Source: Diospyros lotus
Taxonomy: Eukaryota; Streptophyta; Magnoliopsida; Ericales; Ebenaceae
NCBI RefSeq assembly: GCF_014633365.1
Contig: NC_068340.1
Location: 37,782,328-37,846,327, forward strand
Direction: 5' to 3'
Length of the DNA stretch: 64,000 nucleotides
Shown: in pieces, positions 1 through 11,571 of the stretch
Numbering within the stretch: the stretch's first letter is position 1
Layout: every line of letters begins with the position of its first letter
Translations under genes and position numbers: made by a program
Notes under the pieces: model-generated
What the model was told of the DNA's origin: nothing
Database searches by the model: none
What the model saw: only the letters and a program-made list of their open reading frames with translations

Positions 1-1057
1 ACTAGTCACAGATACGTGAAGGCAATAAGGATGAGCATTATTTTGAGATATTTTAGGAATATTGATGTCTTTTATCTATTTTGAAAAGGATATTTGATAT
101 TTGAACTTTTAACTAATTCTACTATCAAGTGTTTCTAATTATGTCCATGATTTGGCACATCCACTGCATCTTAATAAATAAATAAATAAAATCTAAGGAG
201 CCAATCTTGTTTTGGGTTGAGGGTGTTACTTGTTTGAGTTTATAAATTCATCTAAGTCAAAAAGAGATATGATCACATGAAAGATAAAACCTTTTTAAAA
301 GCACAAGTCATGGCTATAGGAAGGCAAGAAGCATGAATATGTGTTGATATACATTAGGAATTATGCCTTTTATGTATTTTATTTTATATTACCAATCTTT
401 ATTATGTTCGTGATTTGGCATATCTAATGTATGGCTTAAAAAAGGGTCAATATTTGAATTTGACCAATACGAGTTTAATTATGGCCTCATTTGAAGCTTT
501 AGAGCGAGCTACATGACAACAATTAATATAAGCAGTCATATTGTCTCATCAAATATATAATATAAAACTTGAACAAATAGATCGAGATATATCCTTATTC
601 TATTTTAATTTATTCCTTGATGTTATATTTAATATTTATTCTTTAAGGATCCTATATTACTTATTTTTTGTAAATTCGAAAACCCCCCATTTCATATCAT
701 AAAATTAACTTATCATGTGGTAGAGTGATATTGTGGAAAGTTTACAAAAAAGTCAAAATATAAATTAATATTAATTTTTAAAATACCCTTAAATTATATG
801 CATTTCTATATCCCCTCCGTTTGGGGACACAGCTTTCTATTCATGTTTTTAATAAAAATGCCTAAAATAAATATAAAAAAAAATTGGGCCACAAAAAAGA
901 TGTATATATTCCATAAAACTAATCAAAATAATCAAGCACAGAGCAAATTATACAAAGCCGAAATAGAATTATGAAGCTGCGATCACGCACCGCCCCTTCC
1001 AAGAAACAGACACCACCATCCAATATTCCCACACACCCTTTCAGCGTTTAATCTTAA
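1..1057. other. AT-rich intergenic, no gene recognised
   Basis: This AT-rich stretch shows only short A/T runs and an (AAAT)n tract near 175-190. The last ~40 bases, just before the gene relic at 1058, resemble the sequence immediately downstream of the LEA_2 gene at 20114-20761 and are probably part of that relic. No coding or RNA feature could be supported. Confidence 0.5.
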
Positions 1058-1144
1058 TCACTTGCATTTCACGTTCTGCAGCGCCTTTGTATTGGTGTTG
1101 ACTTCCATGGAGCAATCCAACTTTGTGGATTTCTTCTTCTTGAA
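1058..1144 (-). pseudogene. LEA_2 subfamily B gene relic, last 28 codons only
   Basis: Read on the minus strand, this encodes the C-terminal end of the LEA_2 family proteins: the lysine run, the LDCSMEVN strand and the terminal VKCK, then TGA. The encoded residues match the C-terminus of the neighbouring gene at 1795-2394. The bases right after the stop match the downstream sequence of the gene at 20114-20761 instead, so the relic looks chimeric or retains an ancestral combination. Homology stops abruptly at 1144, where sequence shared with the 43.7-kb region takes over. There is no promoter, start or membrane segment, so it is non-functional. Confidence 0.85.
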
Positions 1145-1794
1145 ATTGGGATGGAACCACCTTTCAATATTTGGAACCACTGCTGGCTTGCTCATCATCC
1201 AGTTGAGAGTTGAGACACACACTCTTCCTCATTAATTGATTGCATTTGTCCATTGCTTGAGATGACGTCCGATTGCATATTGCATGTGGTGTGGTATCAT
1301 GAATGAATTAATGAATGAGATTTACCATAATATATATATATATATATATCACATCACCATAACTACTGATGATACAGTGATATTTGTACATGAGAATACT
1401 ATTTTCTTAATATTAAGAAATGCCAGTATTTGAATACTTTCTTTTTTTTAGTATTTCATTATCTGACGAATATAGATAACTACTAGTCCCGATATATTTT
1501 GCATATTTTTTCTATTTTTATATGTTAGACATTACGAAACATAATATAAATCAGTAAAAGAATATATATATATATATATATAAAGAAGGCCCCAAAACAC
1601 GTATATATATATATATATATGACAAAACGCATGTGAGCACCAAAATTAACAAAGAATAATTAAAATTAAAATACAGAATATATATATAGTACGATACTTC
1701 GCTCAAAATTAAAACCCAAACGTACAACAAATTAATCTATATATGTGATTATATATATATCTGTGTGTGTGCGTGCGTGTGCGCGATCCCTATA
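1145..1794. repeat. Segment repeated inverted at 43268-43800
   Basis: This downstream flank of the gene at 1795-2394 matches, in reverse complement, the downstream flank of the broken gene at 42617-43267. Shared landmarks are the TG/CA-rich stretch next to the stop codon, (TA)n tracts, and a block near 1150-1310 containing the motif GCAATCGGACG. It shows that the two genes come from one duplicated and inverted segment. (TA)n microsatellites lie at about 1330-1350, 1562-1582 and 1603-1620. Confidence 0.75.
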
Positions 1795-2394
1795 TCACTT
1801 GCATTTCACGTTCTGCAGCGCCTTTGTATTGGTGTTGACTTCCATGGAGCAATCCAACTTTGTGGATTTCTTCTTCTTGAACATGAACATGATCGTCACC
1901 TTCCCTTTCATCTCCGCCTTGGCGGTCAGAGGCAGGATCCCTGAGTCCGGCATGACCAAATCTACGGCGACGTCGTCCAGCTTCTTGGTCGATCGGAAAT
2001 TGGCCTTGGACTTCCGGACGGCGGCGCTGCCCGCTAGGGCGCCGTTTTGGTGGTAGAACAAGATGGTGGTGTTGTCGAACTTGTAAGGGCCGAAGTTGGT
2101 GTTCTTCACGCCGATCGTCAGATTGAAGGGAGAGTTTGATGTTTGGAAATTATGGTTGAATGTGGCGGATTGGATCCGAAACTTGGGAGTTCTGAATTTC
2201 ATCACCGTCATGGAAAACAAGGCAATAACAGCCGTCTGAAAGATCACAAAGGCTATGATATACAGTATCCACTTCTTCCGCTTCTGCCGGCGGAGCTCTT
2301 CGTCCGAAAACGACGTGGCCGCCTCTGCATCGCTTCGGCCATGCCCATTGGCCGTGGCCAGTGGATAGCTTGCCTTATGCTCCTGCGACATCAT
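1795..2394 (-). CDS. LEA_2 (NDR1/HIN1-like) membrane protein, subfamily B, internally shortened
   Basis: This intronless gene encodes 199 residues. A polar N-terminus ending in LRRQKRKK precedes one membrane segment (about residues 41-62), the conserved KFRTPKFR, and a LEA_2 domain with NFGPYKFDNTT and a C-terminal VKCK. The start is the first of two adjacent ATGs and aligns with the paralogues. Compared with the ~215-residue relatives it has two in-frame losses: about five residues before GVKNTNFG, and about 13 between VMP and DSGILPL, where relatives have NGANNQHLASDL. The strand around QTSN is also altered. Family knowledge: LEA_2/NHL proteins are membrane proteins linked to abiotic stress and pathogen response, with the C-terminal domain outside the cytosol. 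Inference: the reading frame is kept, but the shortened domain may fold poorly. A TATA box lies about 125 bases upstream of the ATG. Confidence 0.85.
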   Translation of the reverse strand: MMSQEHKASYPLATANGHGRSDAEAATSFSDEELRRQKRKKWILYIIAFVIFQTAVIALFSMTVMKFRTPKFRIQSATFNHNFQTSNSPFNLTIGVKNTNFGPYKFDNTTILFYHQNGALAGSAAVRKSKANFRSTKKLDDVAVDLVMPDSGILPLTAKAEMKGKVTIMFMFKKKKSTKLDCSMEVNTNTKALQNVKCK

Positions 2395-2516
2395 TTTCCT
2401 TTTTGATCTGCTAATTAAACAGAGAGTGGGATTAGTTGCAGAAGCTCAAACAACAATGAGATTGAAGTGTTGGTAGTGCGATGGATGAGAGCTTGAGCTG
2501 CTCTCCCTCTCTTTCT

Positions 2517-2532
2517 CTTTATATATACGTGG
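2517..2532 (-). promoter_or_regulatory. TATA box with adjacent ACGTGG element of the 1795-2394 gene
   Basis: TATATAAAG (minus strand, 2517-2525) sits about 125 bases upstream of the ATG, a normal plant spacing including the 5' UTR. Directly next to it on the plus strand is ACGTGG (2527-2532), the core of an abscisic-acid response element. That would fit stress induction of a LEA_2 gene, but its closeness to the TATA box makes the functional reading tentative. Confidence 0.5.
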
Positions 2533-2817
2533 GGTGGGGTGAGGTGTTAATGAAGAAGTGTGTTTAGTGTCGTTAACCACAAGACTGATATGTTGGACCG
2601 CTGTCCATGGTACGAAGAAAATTCGTCCAAGGACGCGTGGAACTGTTCATTTCCGTTTAAACCAGTGGCTGGCTTCTAGATGGAAATTGATGGCTCAATA
2701 ATTTGGGGAACAACGGTTGCTACCATTGGCTTCTTCAAATTCATTTCAGGTTTAAGTAAATTTTTTTATTATTTTTAATAATTATAATTAAATTTAAATT
2801 TTAAAATTTATTTATGA

Positions 2818-3270
2818 TGTGGCACCACCTAAAATTACCAAAATACCCCTACGCGCCAACGGTCTTACCCGCCACATGGATCGTTCGAGAGACTGACACG
2901 TGGCAAGTCAACAATTCGGAGCGGAGCCCAAGAAATTCGGGCCGGGCCGCAAGACCCGTTCCACCTTGACCGAGATTCTCGGGAGTCGTGCCCCCGCTCA
3001 ACACGGGTTGATCCCGGGTACCCCATAACGGATCTACATATAAAGGACAAAAATCCTCATTAGGTAGGTCAAGTTTCACAGTTCTTACATTTATTACGAC
3101 TTGCATTTATTCTACTGATTTGAGCGTCGGAGTCCACCCCGGGGGATCCTAGCCCCGCCACTCTGCTGTCTTGCAGGTCCTATAACCAAGGTCCGATATC
3201 GCCAAGTCCGAGGTCCGATTTCCAAGACCCATTTATAGAGGTTGCATGTGGTGATCGGTCCCAAAAAATC
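2818..3270 (+). mobile_element. LTR of a Ty3/gypsy (Tat-like) retrotransposon, probably solo or truncated
   Basis: GC-rich block in AT-rich surroundings that starts TGTGGCACC. It contains a promoter-like ACATATAAAGGAC (about 3034-3046) followed ~80 bases later by TTGAGCGTCGGAGT, a motif I recognise from plant Tat/Ogre-type LTRs just before their 3' portion. No retroelement coding follows. The right border is unresolved and I saw no clean target duplication, so the end is approximate. It lies roughly 300 bases beyond the TATA box of the LEA_2 gene at 1795-2394. Confidence 0.6.
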
Positions 3271-3629
3271 ATTATCAATTTAAACTAACGACAAAGCAAC
3301 ACGTCAACAAGTTTGAGTACCCCTTTAGGTTATTGTAGTATTATCCATCACTTAGCTACACTTGGTTACGTCAGTGGTTAATCAATAATTTTATGTAAGA
3401 CCAAATACAAAAAATAAAATAAAATAAGAGTTGGTCAATGTAAACCTATTAGTTAAGAAAATAAAATTTTAACATTTAATGTGTGAGTGGACCCACACCA
3501 AGCGTACATCAGAGCAGCTGTTTTGGATTGAATTGATGTAAGATGAGGTGGATTGAATTATTAAAAAATGTTTGATGTATTTATTAATTCAAATTTAATT
3601 ATATTAAATAATTAAATCTTTTACTTTTG

Positions 3630-5530
3630 ACTGCCAATTAAATGCATGTCTCATTGTAGTGCCAATTATATGTATCTTTTATTAAGTGTGAACTTTTAAA
3701 CAAGTTAATGACTGAGATGGTAGAATGGAAGTATCATGGCAAACACAAGGGGGGATGAATTAGTTATCTTTTAAAACTTGAGAAATATAAAATCTTTTTT
3801 AATAAATGATTGATATGCGAAACAAAGGAAGAATAGATAAGTGCTTTATAATAAAATAAAATTAAGAATATAAGTATATAAGAACACCAAAATTTATAGT
3901 ATTTCGATTTAATTAAGATTAATCCATTACCTTAACTCCTTACTAAGGATTTTGAAGTAAATCCACTAAAAATCCCTTACTTGAACTACGTATGTTATCT
4001 AGTTCAAAGACTAGGTATTACAATCTCTTACACACAAAATAGGTTTTCTAGCTCTTGTTTGGAAATTCAATACAAATATGAAATAGAGACTCTCGTAGAT
4101 TTACCTCTTAGTTACAAGTTTTTCAAAAAAATAGAAGATTTTGAATTAATTTATCAAATGAATACAACAAAAGCCTTACCAATCAAAATGAGAGAAAACA
4201 AAGTAAGCACAATAAAATTTCTTGAACACTTGGTAGACGAACAATAAATTCTTCTAAAAACTTTAAATGAACCACTGGACTTTTATTTATAGTTGATGGT
4301 GAATAGAGACAAAAATCAGACCATTGGTGGTAGTTGGGGCACATTTAATTATTGCATCCAAAAATTAGCCATTACAAATTTCTGTGAAGCAAACTGTCGA
4401 TAGAAAAGATAAGTTAACAAAATAATACCTAGGCGACAAATTAAAGGAGTTAGTTGACAAAACTAATTTATCTATTCTATTAGTCGACAAATTAAAAGAG
4501 TTAGTCGACATAATGCATATAAGTTAGTTGACATATTGAAATATTGTCATTCTGTTAGTTGACAAATGGATTGAATTTAGTCGATAGATCAAAGAAAAAA
4601 AATTAATGTAGTCAACAAATGGCTTGATTTTTTCTTAAAAACACTTTTTTCAATTTCTTTCAAGAGATTTGATATGATTTTTGCTTTGTTTTTTCAAATT
4701 CCTTAAGAACATACATTTGGGCTTTGAATATTTGCTTAATTATTTTGGAATTGATTTTTTGATTGAAAGCTAATTAAGAACATGAGAAATATGAGAAAAG
4801 CATTCTTGAAAACATGTTCATCATCAAACTTTAATATGATCAAGAGTAGAATATCATGAGAATATATGCATTTTTTGTTACTTTAAAATTCCAAACTACT
4901 TAATCGAAGAAAAAAAATTATCAACAACTATTTATGTTCATATTAGTGATGATCATGGTTGTGCGATGCACAAGAGTCATTAATTGATTTTTGTATAATT
5001 TTTTTCATTATTTAGCCTGATGAAATTATATAAGTACTGATTGATATATATTTTCTAAATTTAATTAATTTTCTAAGCATTAGTTTAAGAAAAAAAAATT
5101 AAGATTTTTAATTATTTAAAAATATAATCTATGAACAAAATTCAAAATATTGATGAAAGATTACATATATTTAATTATAATTTTAAAAATGAGAAATTTT
5201 AGAGAAATTTTAACAAAGAAATAAGTAAGTTACATCGTTGATCTTTGAACTTTGCACTGTATGATATATTAATTACTGTAATTTAATTTTTGTTGTCAGA
5301 ACCACCGTATTTTGATTTTTTGTAAAAATTCAAGCTCTCTTTTAAATTTTTTTGTCCAATCCTGTCACTAAAAATTGATGTGATATTAATTAAAATAAAA
5401 TTCAAAATTACTTGATATTAAAATTTATCTACATTCTATAACGAAGTGATTTTGGAGGTCATATTAGTAAACATCACGTTAGCAATTTGGTTAACGGAAT
5501 TTCATGAAAAATTAAAAAAGTGATTGAATT
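3630..5530. repeat. Segment repeated directly at 10185-10908, interrupted by a solo LTR
   Basis: 3630-3717 and 4857-5530 align as one continuous block with 10185-10908 in the same orientation. Landmarks are the stretch TGCCAATTAAATGCATG, the 11-bp GTGCGATGCAC, and the block ending in a run like AAATTAAAAA. The alignment is broken only by the LTR at 3718-4856, which bounds that insertion exactly. Related versions occur at 19.5 and 44.3 kb. Confidence 0.75.
3718..4856. mobile_element. Solo LTR, 1139 bp, target duplication TGAGA
   Basis: The element begins TGGTAGAATGG and ends GAATATCA, giving the TG...CA ends expected of an LTR. It is flanked on both sides by TGAGA (3713-3717 and 4857-4861). 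The homologous segment at 10185-10908 reads straight through with a single copy of TGAGA, so it serves as an empty site. No internal retroelement sequence is present, which fits LTR-LTR recombination. Inside, at 4430-4620, there is a run of degenerate TTAGTCGACA motifs. A longest open stretch at 3981-4247 has no family resemblance and is taken as chance. Confidence 0.85.
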
Positions 5531-5984
5531 TTAATAAAAAATAAAATTTAGTGGTTGCAATAAAAAAAAATTAAAGTAATGTAATTAATTTTTATAAAAC
5601 TGACAATGTAATTTACACTAAAAGAATTTTTTTTATTGATTATTTTTATGATGAAAATCAATTCAATTTTTTTTTTAAAGTAAACAAAAGCGTACCAATA
5701 TGAAAATTAATTGCAAATGTAAAGAAATAATTTGTGATGATGATAGAAATTAATTATCATTTATTAACAAAATCAAAATTAAGAAAACAAATACGCAATC
5801 TGAAATTCAATGAAAAAAAACTTTGAGAAACTATTCTTGCAATGAAAAATCCAATATTCTTTTTCTTTTTCTCATAATTTTTTAAATATGAATAGGCTTT
5901 GCTATTTCAAATTTTCAATAAATATATATATATATATTTTTTGAGGTTTTTAAAATATAGATAAGATTAATTAATTAAATTTTG

Positions 5985-6345
5985 AGTGCAAAGGCCAGGC
6001 AACAAGGAGAAGAGAGCGACAAGTTTTCTTGGAGAAGATGAAAGAATGGGATGAAAGTGTACAGTGTCCAGTGTTGGTACTTACTGGGATGGTCTTTGTA
6101 TATATATAGCAGCTCCCATGGGTTATTGTTTGACAAATAATGTTCCTTAAGAGTCGCATGTAGGTTCGTCGTGGATGGAGCTAGGCGTCGAAAAGTATTT
6201 CAATTCAGTTAGATTGGCGCGTAACGTAATATACTCTTCAAACGCGTAGGCTTCTATTCTAGGTGGGAAAATGATGAATGGATGACGTCACCCCGGCCCC
6301 TTGTGTACGGATAACCACCCAGCTTCCTCTTTCCTCTTCCTTTTG
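5985..6345 (-). pseudogene. Orphan promoter and 5' leader of a LEA_2 subfamily B gene
   Basis: This block aligns closely with the promoter and leader of the LEA_2 gene at 20114-20761 (its 20770-21100 region). Both share the leader TTTCTTGGAGAAGATGAAAG, a TATA-like tract with AGCAGCTC, the block GATTGGCGCGTAACGTA, and a distal TGTACGGATAACC. The coding region that should follow on the minus strand below 5985 is absent and AT-rich sequence takes its place, so this is a promoter without a gene. Confidence 0.75.
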
Positions 6346-6366
6346 TCTCAAACCCGCGTCATAGAC

Positions 6367-6424
6367 ACAGTAGCCTTCCTTCGCCATCTTCCAAACCGGC
6401 GTCATAATTCTCTTTTCCACGACC
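6367..6424 (+). pseudogene. LEA_2 subfamily A relic, membrane-segment codons only
   Basis: About 58 bases match the membrane-segment coding region of the gene at 16967-17614 (its 17104-17157): GTAGCCTTC, then ATCTTCCAAACCGGCGTCAT, then a version of TCTCTTCTCCATGAC. A few bases are gained after GCCTTC and the ATG of the MTVMKF motif is lost, so the frame is broken. It is fused to the distal side of the orphan subfamily B promoter at 5985-6345. Confidence 0.75.
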
Positions 6425-6879
6425 GACCTTGTATGATACACGAAAATTTTTTTACAAGTATTTTTAAAACGTTTTTATTTTTAAAATATCAAAAAATATT
6501 TCTAGATTATTTTTATAATTTTAAAATTTTTCTATGGTTATTTTGTAATATGAAAAAAATATAAAAAATGTTTCATCCATCAATAGAAATGATTTTTTTT
6601 TTCTCTAATTAAGAACTCTTAATTTTTTATAGAATTTATTTTTAGAATTTGTTTGAATATATTATAGAATTTATGTTTTATTTAAAGATTAAATAATTAT
6701 TTTTTATATTAAAAAATATATTTATAAACAAAATATCTATATTTTTTATTTATCATTTTATTTTTTATTTTAAAAAAATTAATCTTTCTCTATTTATGTT
6801 TCGCAAGGTATTTTTTTTTTATTTTTGTTTTCGTATAATTAAGATGACGGTGATAAAGTTAAGAATGCCAAGGTTTCTA

Positions 6880-9800
6880 TGTATACTTGAGAGGATGAGG
6901 ATCATCATCCTCTCAATTTCACTGTCACTATGTTTTAAAATGCAAAATAATAATCGTTGCTAATAGTGCCTTGGAAGTCTAAACAAACAAGTAGAGACTT
7001 TTGGGTATGAATTGGACTCGATCAAAACATCCAAACTTCCTTAAGCGGCGTTTTACATTTTCTTTTCACTTTCTTAGTGAATTAAGTCATCCTTCTAGAA
7101 ATTTGAAAATGACATCTGGAGGTGAAAAAGTTAGGTGGTGTGGTGGAAAAGTTAGCTGGCATTCTAGTGTTTTTGAGATATTTAAAAAATATATTTTTTA
7201 TTATTTTAAAAAATTATTTTTTAAATGGAAAAGCATTTATTTTAAAATTTTAAAAAAATATTTTGTGTTTCTTTTTTTTTTTTTTTCTTATCTTCTTTTA
7301 TTCTCTTACGTCTTCTTTGTCGCTCAAGGACCACCATCAGCTGAAAATTCACACAATCAGAGTCTCTCATTAGAAACTCTAAATTAAGTGGGTTAACATA
7401 CACAAAAATTGGCTAGATTTAACGGTTAAATTTTCGTAGATCTAATTTTAATTTTCGGCCAACACTTATATACGCACTGTCAGTCGCCACCAACCACCGT
7501 CGCTGGTGGTTTCTGGCAATCAAAGACAACCACCCGACGCCCAAAGGCTCATATATAAAAACCAACAAGATCCAACGACTAAATCTCCTTAGATCTAATG
7601 GCGACCAGCAAGATCGAATGGTGGTTGAAAGAAAATGGGAGAATGGAGACAAATAGGGGGGAGCAAAAGTTCGGTTAAACCGAACCGAACCGATAAATTT
7701 GGTCGGTTCGGTTCGGTTCGGTTATTTTTATCCTTAAAAATCGGTTATTCGGTTCGGTTCGGTTATTTTAGTAAAAATAACCGAAAAATCGAACCGAACC
7801 GAATAGCAATAACCTCCTTCCCCTATGCCGAATCAACCGCCCCCTTTCCCTCACGCGGGCGGGACACCCCTCCCCTGCCGAACCGAACCGGCCCCTCCTC
7901 CCTCACACGGGCGCGGCACCCCATGTCTGCTACTGTCTTCTCTTCTCTTCGTCATTCTCTCTCTAAGATTCTATCCCTCTCACCATTTCGTAGCTCTTCT
8001 CTTTGAGATCTGGCCGGCCGCAGCACTACCTCATCAATCTCATCTCTTCATAGATCTCAGATCTGGTTGCACGACAACACTGCCTCATGGTCATCTCTTT
8101 GTCCATTCTTTCTTCTTCCACCATCCCTTGCTGTCGCCGATGGCAAAGACGAAGGCTCTTCGAGGCTTTGTAGATCAGGCCGCCTTATCTCTTCGTCTCT
8201 TCTCTCTCCCTTCACCATCCCTCGTCATTGCCGATGGCAAAGACGAAGACGAAGGCGAAGGTTGGAGATGAATATGATGCCGATGCGAGCTGTTGCCGAT
8301 GGCCAGAGACGAAGATGACGCCGATGCGAGCTGCTTCTGATGGCCAGAGACGAAGATGACGCCGATAGTTTTTAGGTAAGTTTTTTGGGTACAATTTCTC
8401 TTTTACATTGAAAGTTTGAAACTTAGATCTACTAAAATCTGACCATTAGATGCTTTTAATTTTTGGGTATGTGGGTCATCGTGGTTAGGGGAATCCGATG
8501 ATTGGTTCCAATCATCGGAATAATCGGTCGATTATGTGGCTGGCGACAACAGCAAGGCAGTCTGTTGGTTAGTTTTGTGTTCCAGTTCGTTTATGGTTCA
8601 TTTTCAGTTTGGTTCGATTAGTATGGTTTAGGCTTCGGTTAGTTCGGTTAGTTGGGGTGGGTCGGTCGGTTCGGTTCATAATTTTTGATTGGTTCGATTC
8701 GGTTATAACCAATTACACACCCCTAGAGACAACCAGTAAGATCGAATGGTAAGGGACTGTCGACGGTGGAGCAAGAAAGGGTTTCTTGCAGACACTCTAA
8801 TGCCTAGGAAATTAAGTCTCTGTTTTCTCGTGACTGTCAATTAACTGAATTTCTTATTTTGAGTGATCACAAATTGATTTTTTAATTTTTTGATCGAGTT
8901 TTTCACAAACAATATTTAAACAATAACAAATCTCATTATTATTTATCTCATCTTTAATTTTATCCCGTCATTATCTTATCCATCTGCTTGACGTATCATG
9001 AGAGTAATAGAGATCAGGTGACATTAATTATTAAAAAATATTATATTTTATTTTTAATCAACCCATGAGATATTTTTAATCAGTCATGAAGCCCAATTAT
9101 CACCTTTAATTGAGGCTTCATGTTCTCCCTCAATCAATGTTTGCACATGGGCAGAGATGCAATGAGTTTTAAAAGTTATCACCTTTAAATTTAAAAATTT
9201 TGATTTAGTTTTATCTCTAACTCTAATCTTTTCATATATAAAAATGCATTTTTAAATTAGAAATATATTTTTAATATTATAAAAAATACCCTACAAATGT
9301 TTTAAAAATACCAAAATAACATCTCCGTGGTGGTGCTAGAGATGGCGAGCGCAATTGACGGCCAAGACTTGAGAGAGAAGAGAGAGAACAAGAGATATGT
9401 GAGATTTGGCAGGAAAGAAACGGCTCTTTATTTTTTTTACTTTGTGTTTTCAGTATATTTTGACTAAAAACACTTGAAATAACATTTTGTTGTTTTAGAT
9501 TTTATTTATAATCTTTTTTTGCTTTTATAAATGACAAAATAAACATGTATTCAGTGTTTTGAAAAATTAAAAAATTCAAAACGATTAAAAAAAGTAAAGA
9601 GAACGCAACTTTACCTTTTGTGTGACAGAAGAGAGTAATGTGTATTAGAATTATTCATTGTATATTATTATATATATATTATCATTAATGTATTATTTAT
9701 TTATTCAATTTCAAAGTAAATAACACGTGGGAATTACTCAAATATCAGTACATCAGTATATTGTGAGCTATATTTAAGATAAATTAAAATATGGTAATCA

Positions 9801-10000
9801 TTTATTTATTTAAAGTATAAATTTGTTACAGGAGTATACATATAAATAATAGTATTCAGATAAACTGCATGCGGGGAAAGACAAACCTCCCGACCTTGGA
9901 CCAATAATGAGTAGAAATTAAATAGCTAGGATTAGGAAAGGTGCAATATAATAATAAAGAATATTAAGAGAAGAATTTACAATGAATCCAAAATAAATGG
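6880..10000. repeat. Flank repeated inverted at 47500-48435, with a ~2.5-kb insertion
   Basis: 6880-7133 matches the reverse complement of about 48175-48435 (landmarks CCTTAAGCGGCGTTTTACAT and ATAATCGTTGCTAATAGTGCC). 9612-10000 matches 47740-48135 (landmarks TTTTGTGTGACAGAAGAGAG and CATGCGGGGAAAGAC). In the inverted copy these blocks are adjacent, so roughly 7134-9612 was inserted here. The class of the outer insertion is unresolved; it contains the hAT-like element at 7654-8725. No host gene seen. Confidence 0.7.
7654..8725. mobile_element. Non-autonomous hAT element, 1072 bp, with GC-rich core
   Basis: The left end begins TAGGGGGGAGCAAAAG and the right end, read inward, begins TAGGGGTGTGTAATTG, a typical hAT-type terminal inverted repeat. 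The flanks are GAGACAAA (7646-7653) and GAGACAAC (8726-8733), an 8-bp target duplication with one mismatch. Sub-terminal arrays of CGGTTCGGTT or its complement fill about 7680-7805 and 8580-8705, as in many plant hATs. The core (about 7820-8350) is GC-rich with a repeated GATGGCAAAGACGAAG-like motif and no transposase, so it may include captured host DNA. Confidence 0.8.
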
Positions 10001-11571
10001 ACACAATTATTTTTATTTTTTTATAAAAATAATTTTAATCACTCAAACAAACTAATTACACTCTATAATTATTTTTTTCAATGAATTTACAATGTATAAA
10101 CAATTTTTTTACAATTAATTGTTTAGACGTTGCCAGACCAATTAAAAAAGGGTGGGTAACCTATGAATCTTTTAGTGACACTTTTGACTGCCAATTAAAT
10201 GCATGTTTCGTTGTAGTGCCAATTTTATGTATCTTTTATTAACTGTGAACTTTTAAACAATTAAGTTAATGACTGAGAATATATGTATTTTTTATTACTT
10301 AATCAAAGAAATAATTGTCGACAACTATTTATGTTCATATTAGTGATGAGGATGGTTGTGCGATGCACATGAATCTTTAATTGATTTTTATATAATTTTT
10401 TTCATTATTTAGTCTGATGAAATTATATAAGTACTGATTCATATATATTTTCTAAATTTAATTAATTATCTAAGCACTTGTTTAAGATTTTTAATTATTT
10501 AAACATATAATCTATTAACAAATTTAACAGTATTAATGAAAGTTTACATATATTTAATTAGAATTTAAAAAATGAGAAATTTTAGAGAAATTAACTAAGA
10601 AATAAGTAAGTTATATAGTTGATATTTGAACTTTGCACTCTATAATAAACTAATCATTATATTTAAATTTTGTTACAAGAGAGAATGAATTTTGATTTTT
10701 TTTTTTTAAATTCAAGCTCTCTGTTTTGATTTTTTTTTTTTTGGGGTCAAATCCTGTCACTAAAAATTGATGTGATATTAAATATTAACATAAATTCTAA
10801 AATTACTTACCATTAAAAATGATCTAAATTCCACATTCAAATGATTTTGGAGGTCATATAAGTGAACATTGCGTTAGCTTTGGTTAATGGAATTTGAGAA
10901 ATTAAAAAGGGGCTAAAGACACACCTAAGCCCCCTTAACTTTCTTGTTAACCATTTTGCCTTCTAAACTTGAGGGGGGATCTATTGCCCCCCTCCGCTTT
11001 CAATTTTAAACTTATTAGACATTTGCACAAGTGTGTAAGTTACACATGCGATTGAAGTGCGTGTAACACTATCATCTTTTTCTTCCTCTTTCTCAGCCTT
11101 TTTTGTCACTTGTGACCTCTTGCCTTTTACACGACCTCTCATCTTCTTTGTCATCGACCGACCCTTATCCATCTTCTCACCGCAGACCAAACCCTGGTCT
11201 CGCCTTCATCTATTGGTGGTCGTTGTCTCTCTCTCAATCTCTGTCGGTGGTTGCCAGCAACGTGACAGGCAAGAGGTCGGTCGGTAGCACGCCTTCCTCA
11301 TTTCGGTGGCTAGAGACGACATCGATCAGGGTCAGGGGGTGTCGATAGTAGCGGTTGGGCATGGGCAAGCAAAGCTGGACCGATGGCGTGGGAAATGAGC
11401 AGTTGGTCGGTTACTCGCCTTTCTCGTGTTGGTAGAGGGCGACAACTCTGATTAGGGTCGACGGGACCAACGATAGTAGCGGCTGGGTGTGAACAAGCAG
11501 ATCTGGGCTGGCGGTATGGGAAAAGATGTGGGTGGTCGTCTTCCTCTTTCTTCATCGGTAGGGAGGTGTGT

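Noticed and set aside
3981..4247. 88-codon open frame
   Set aside because: It lies within a solo LTR and resembles no known protein.
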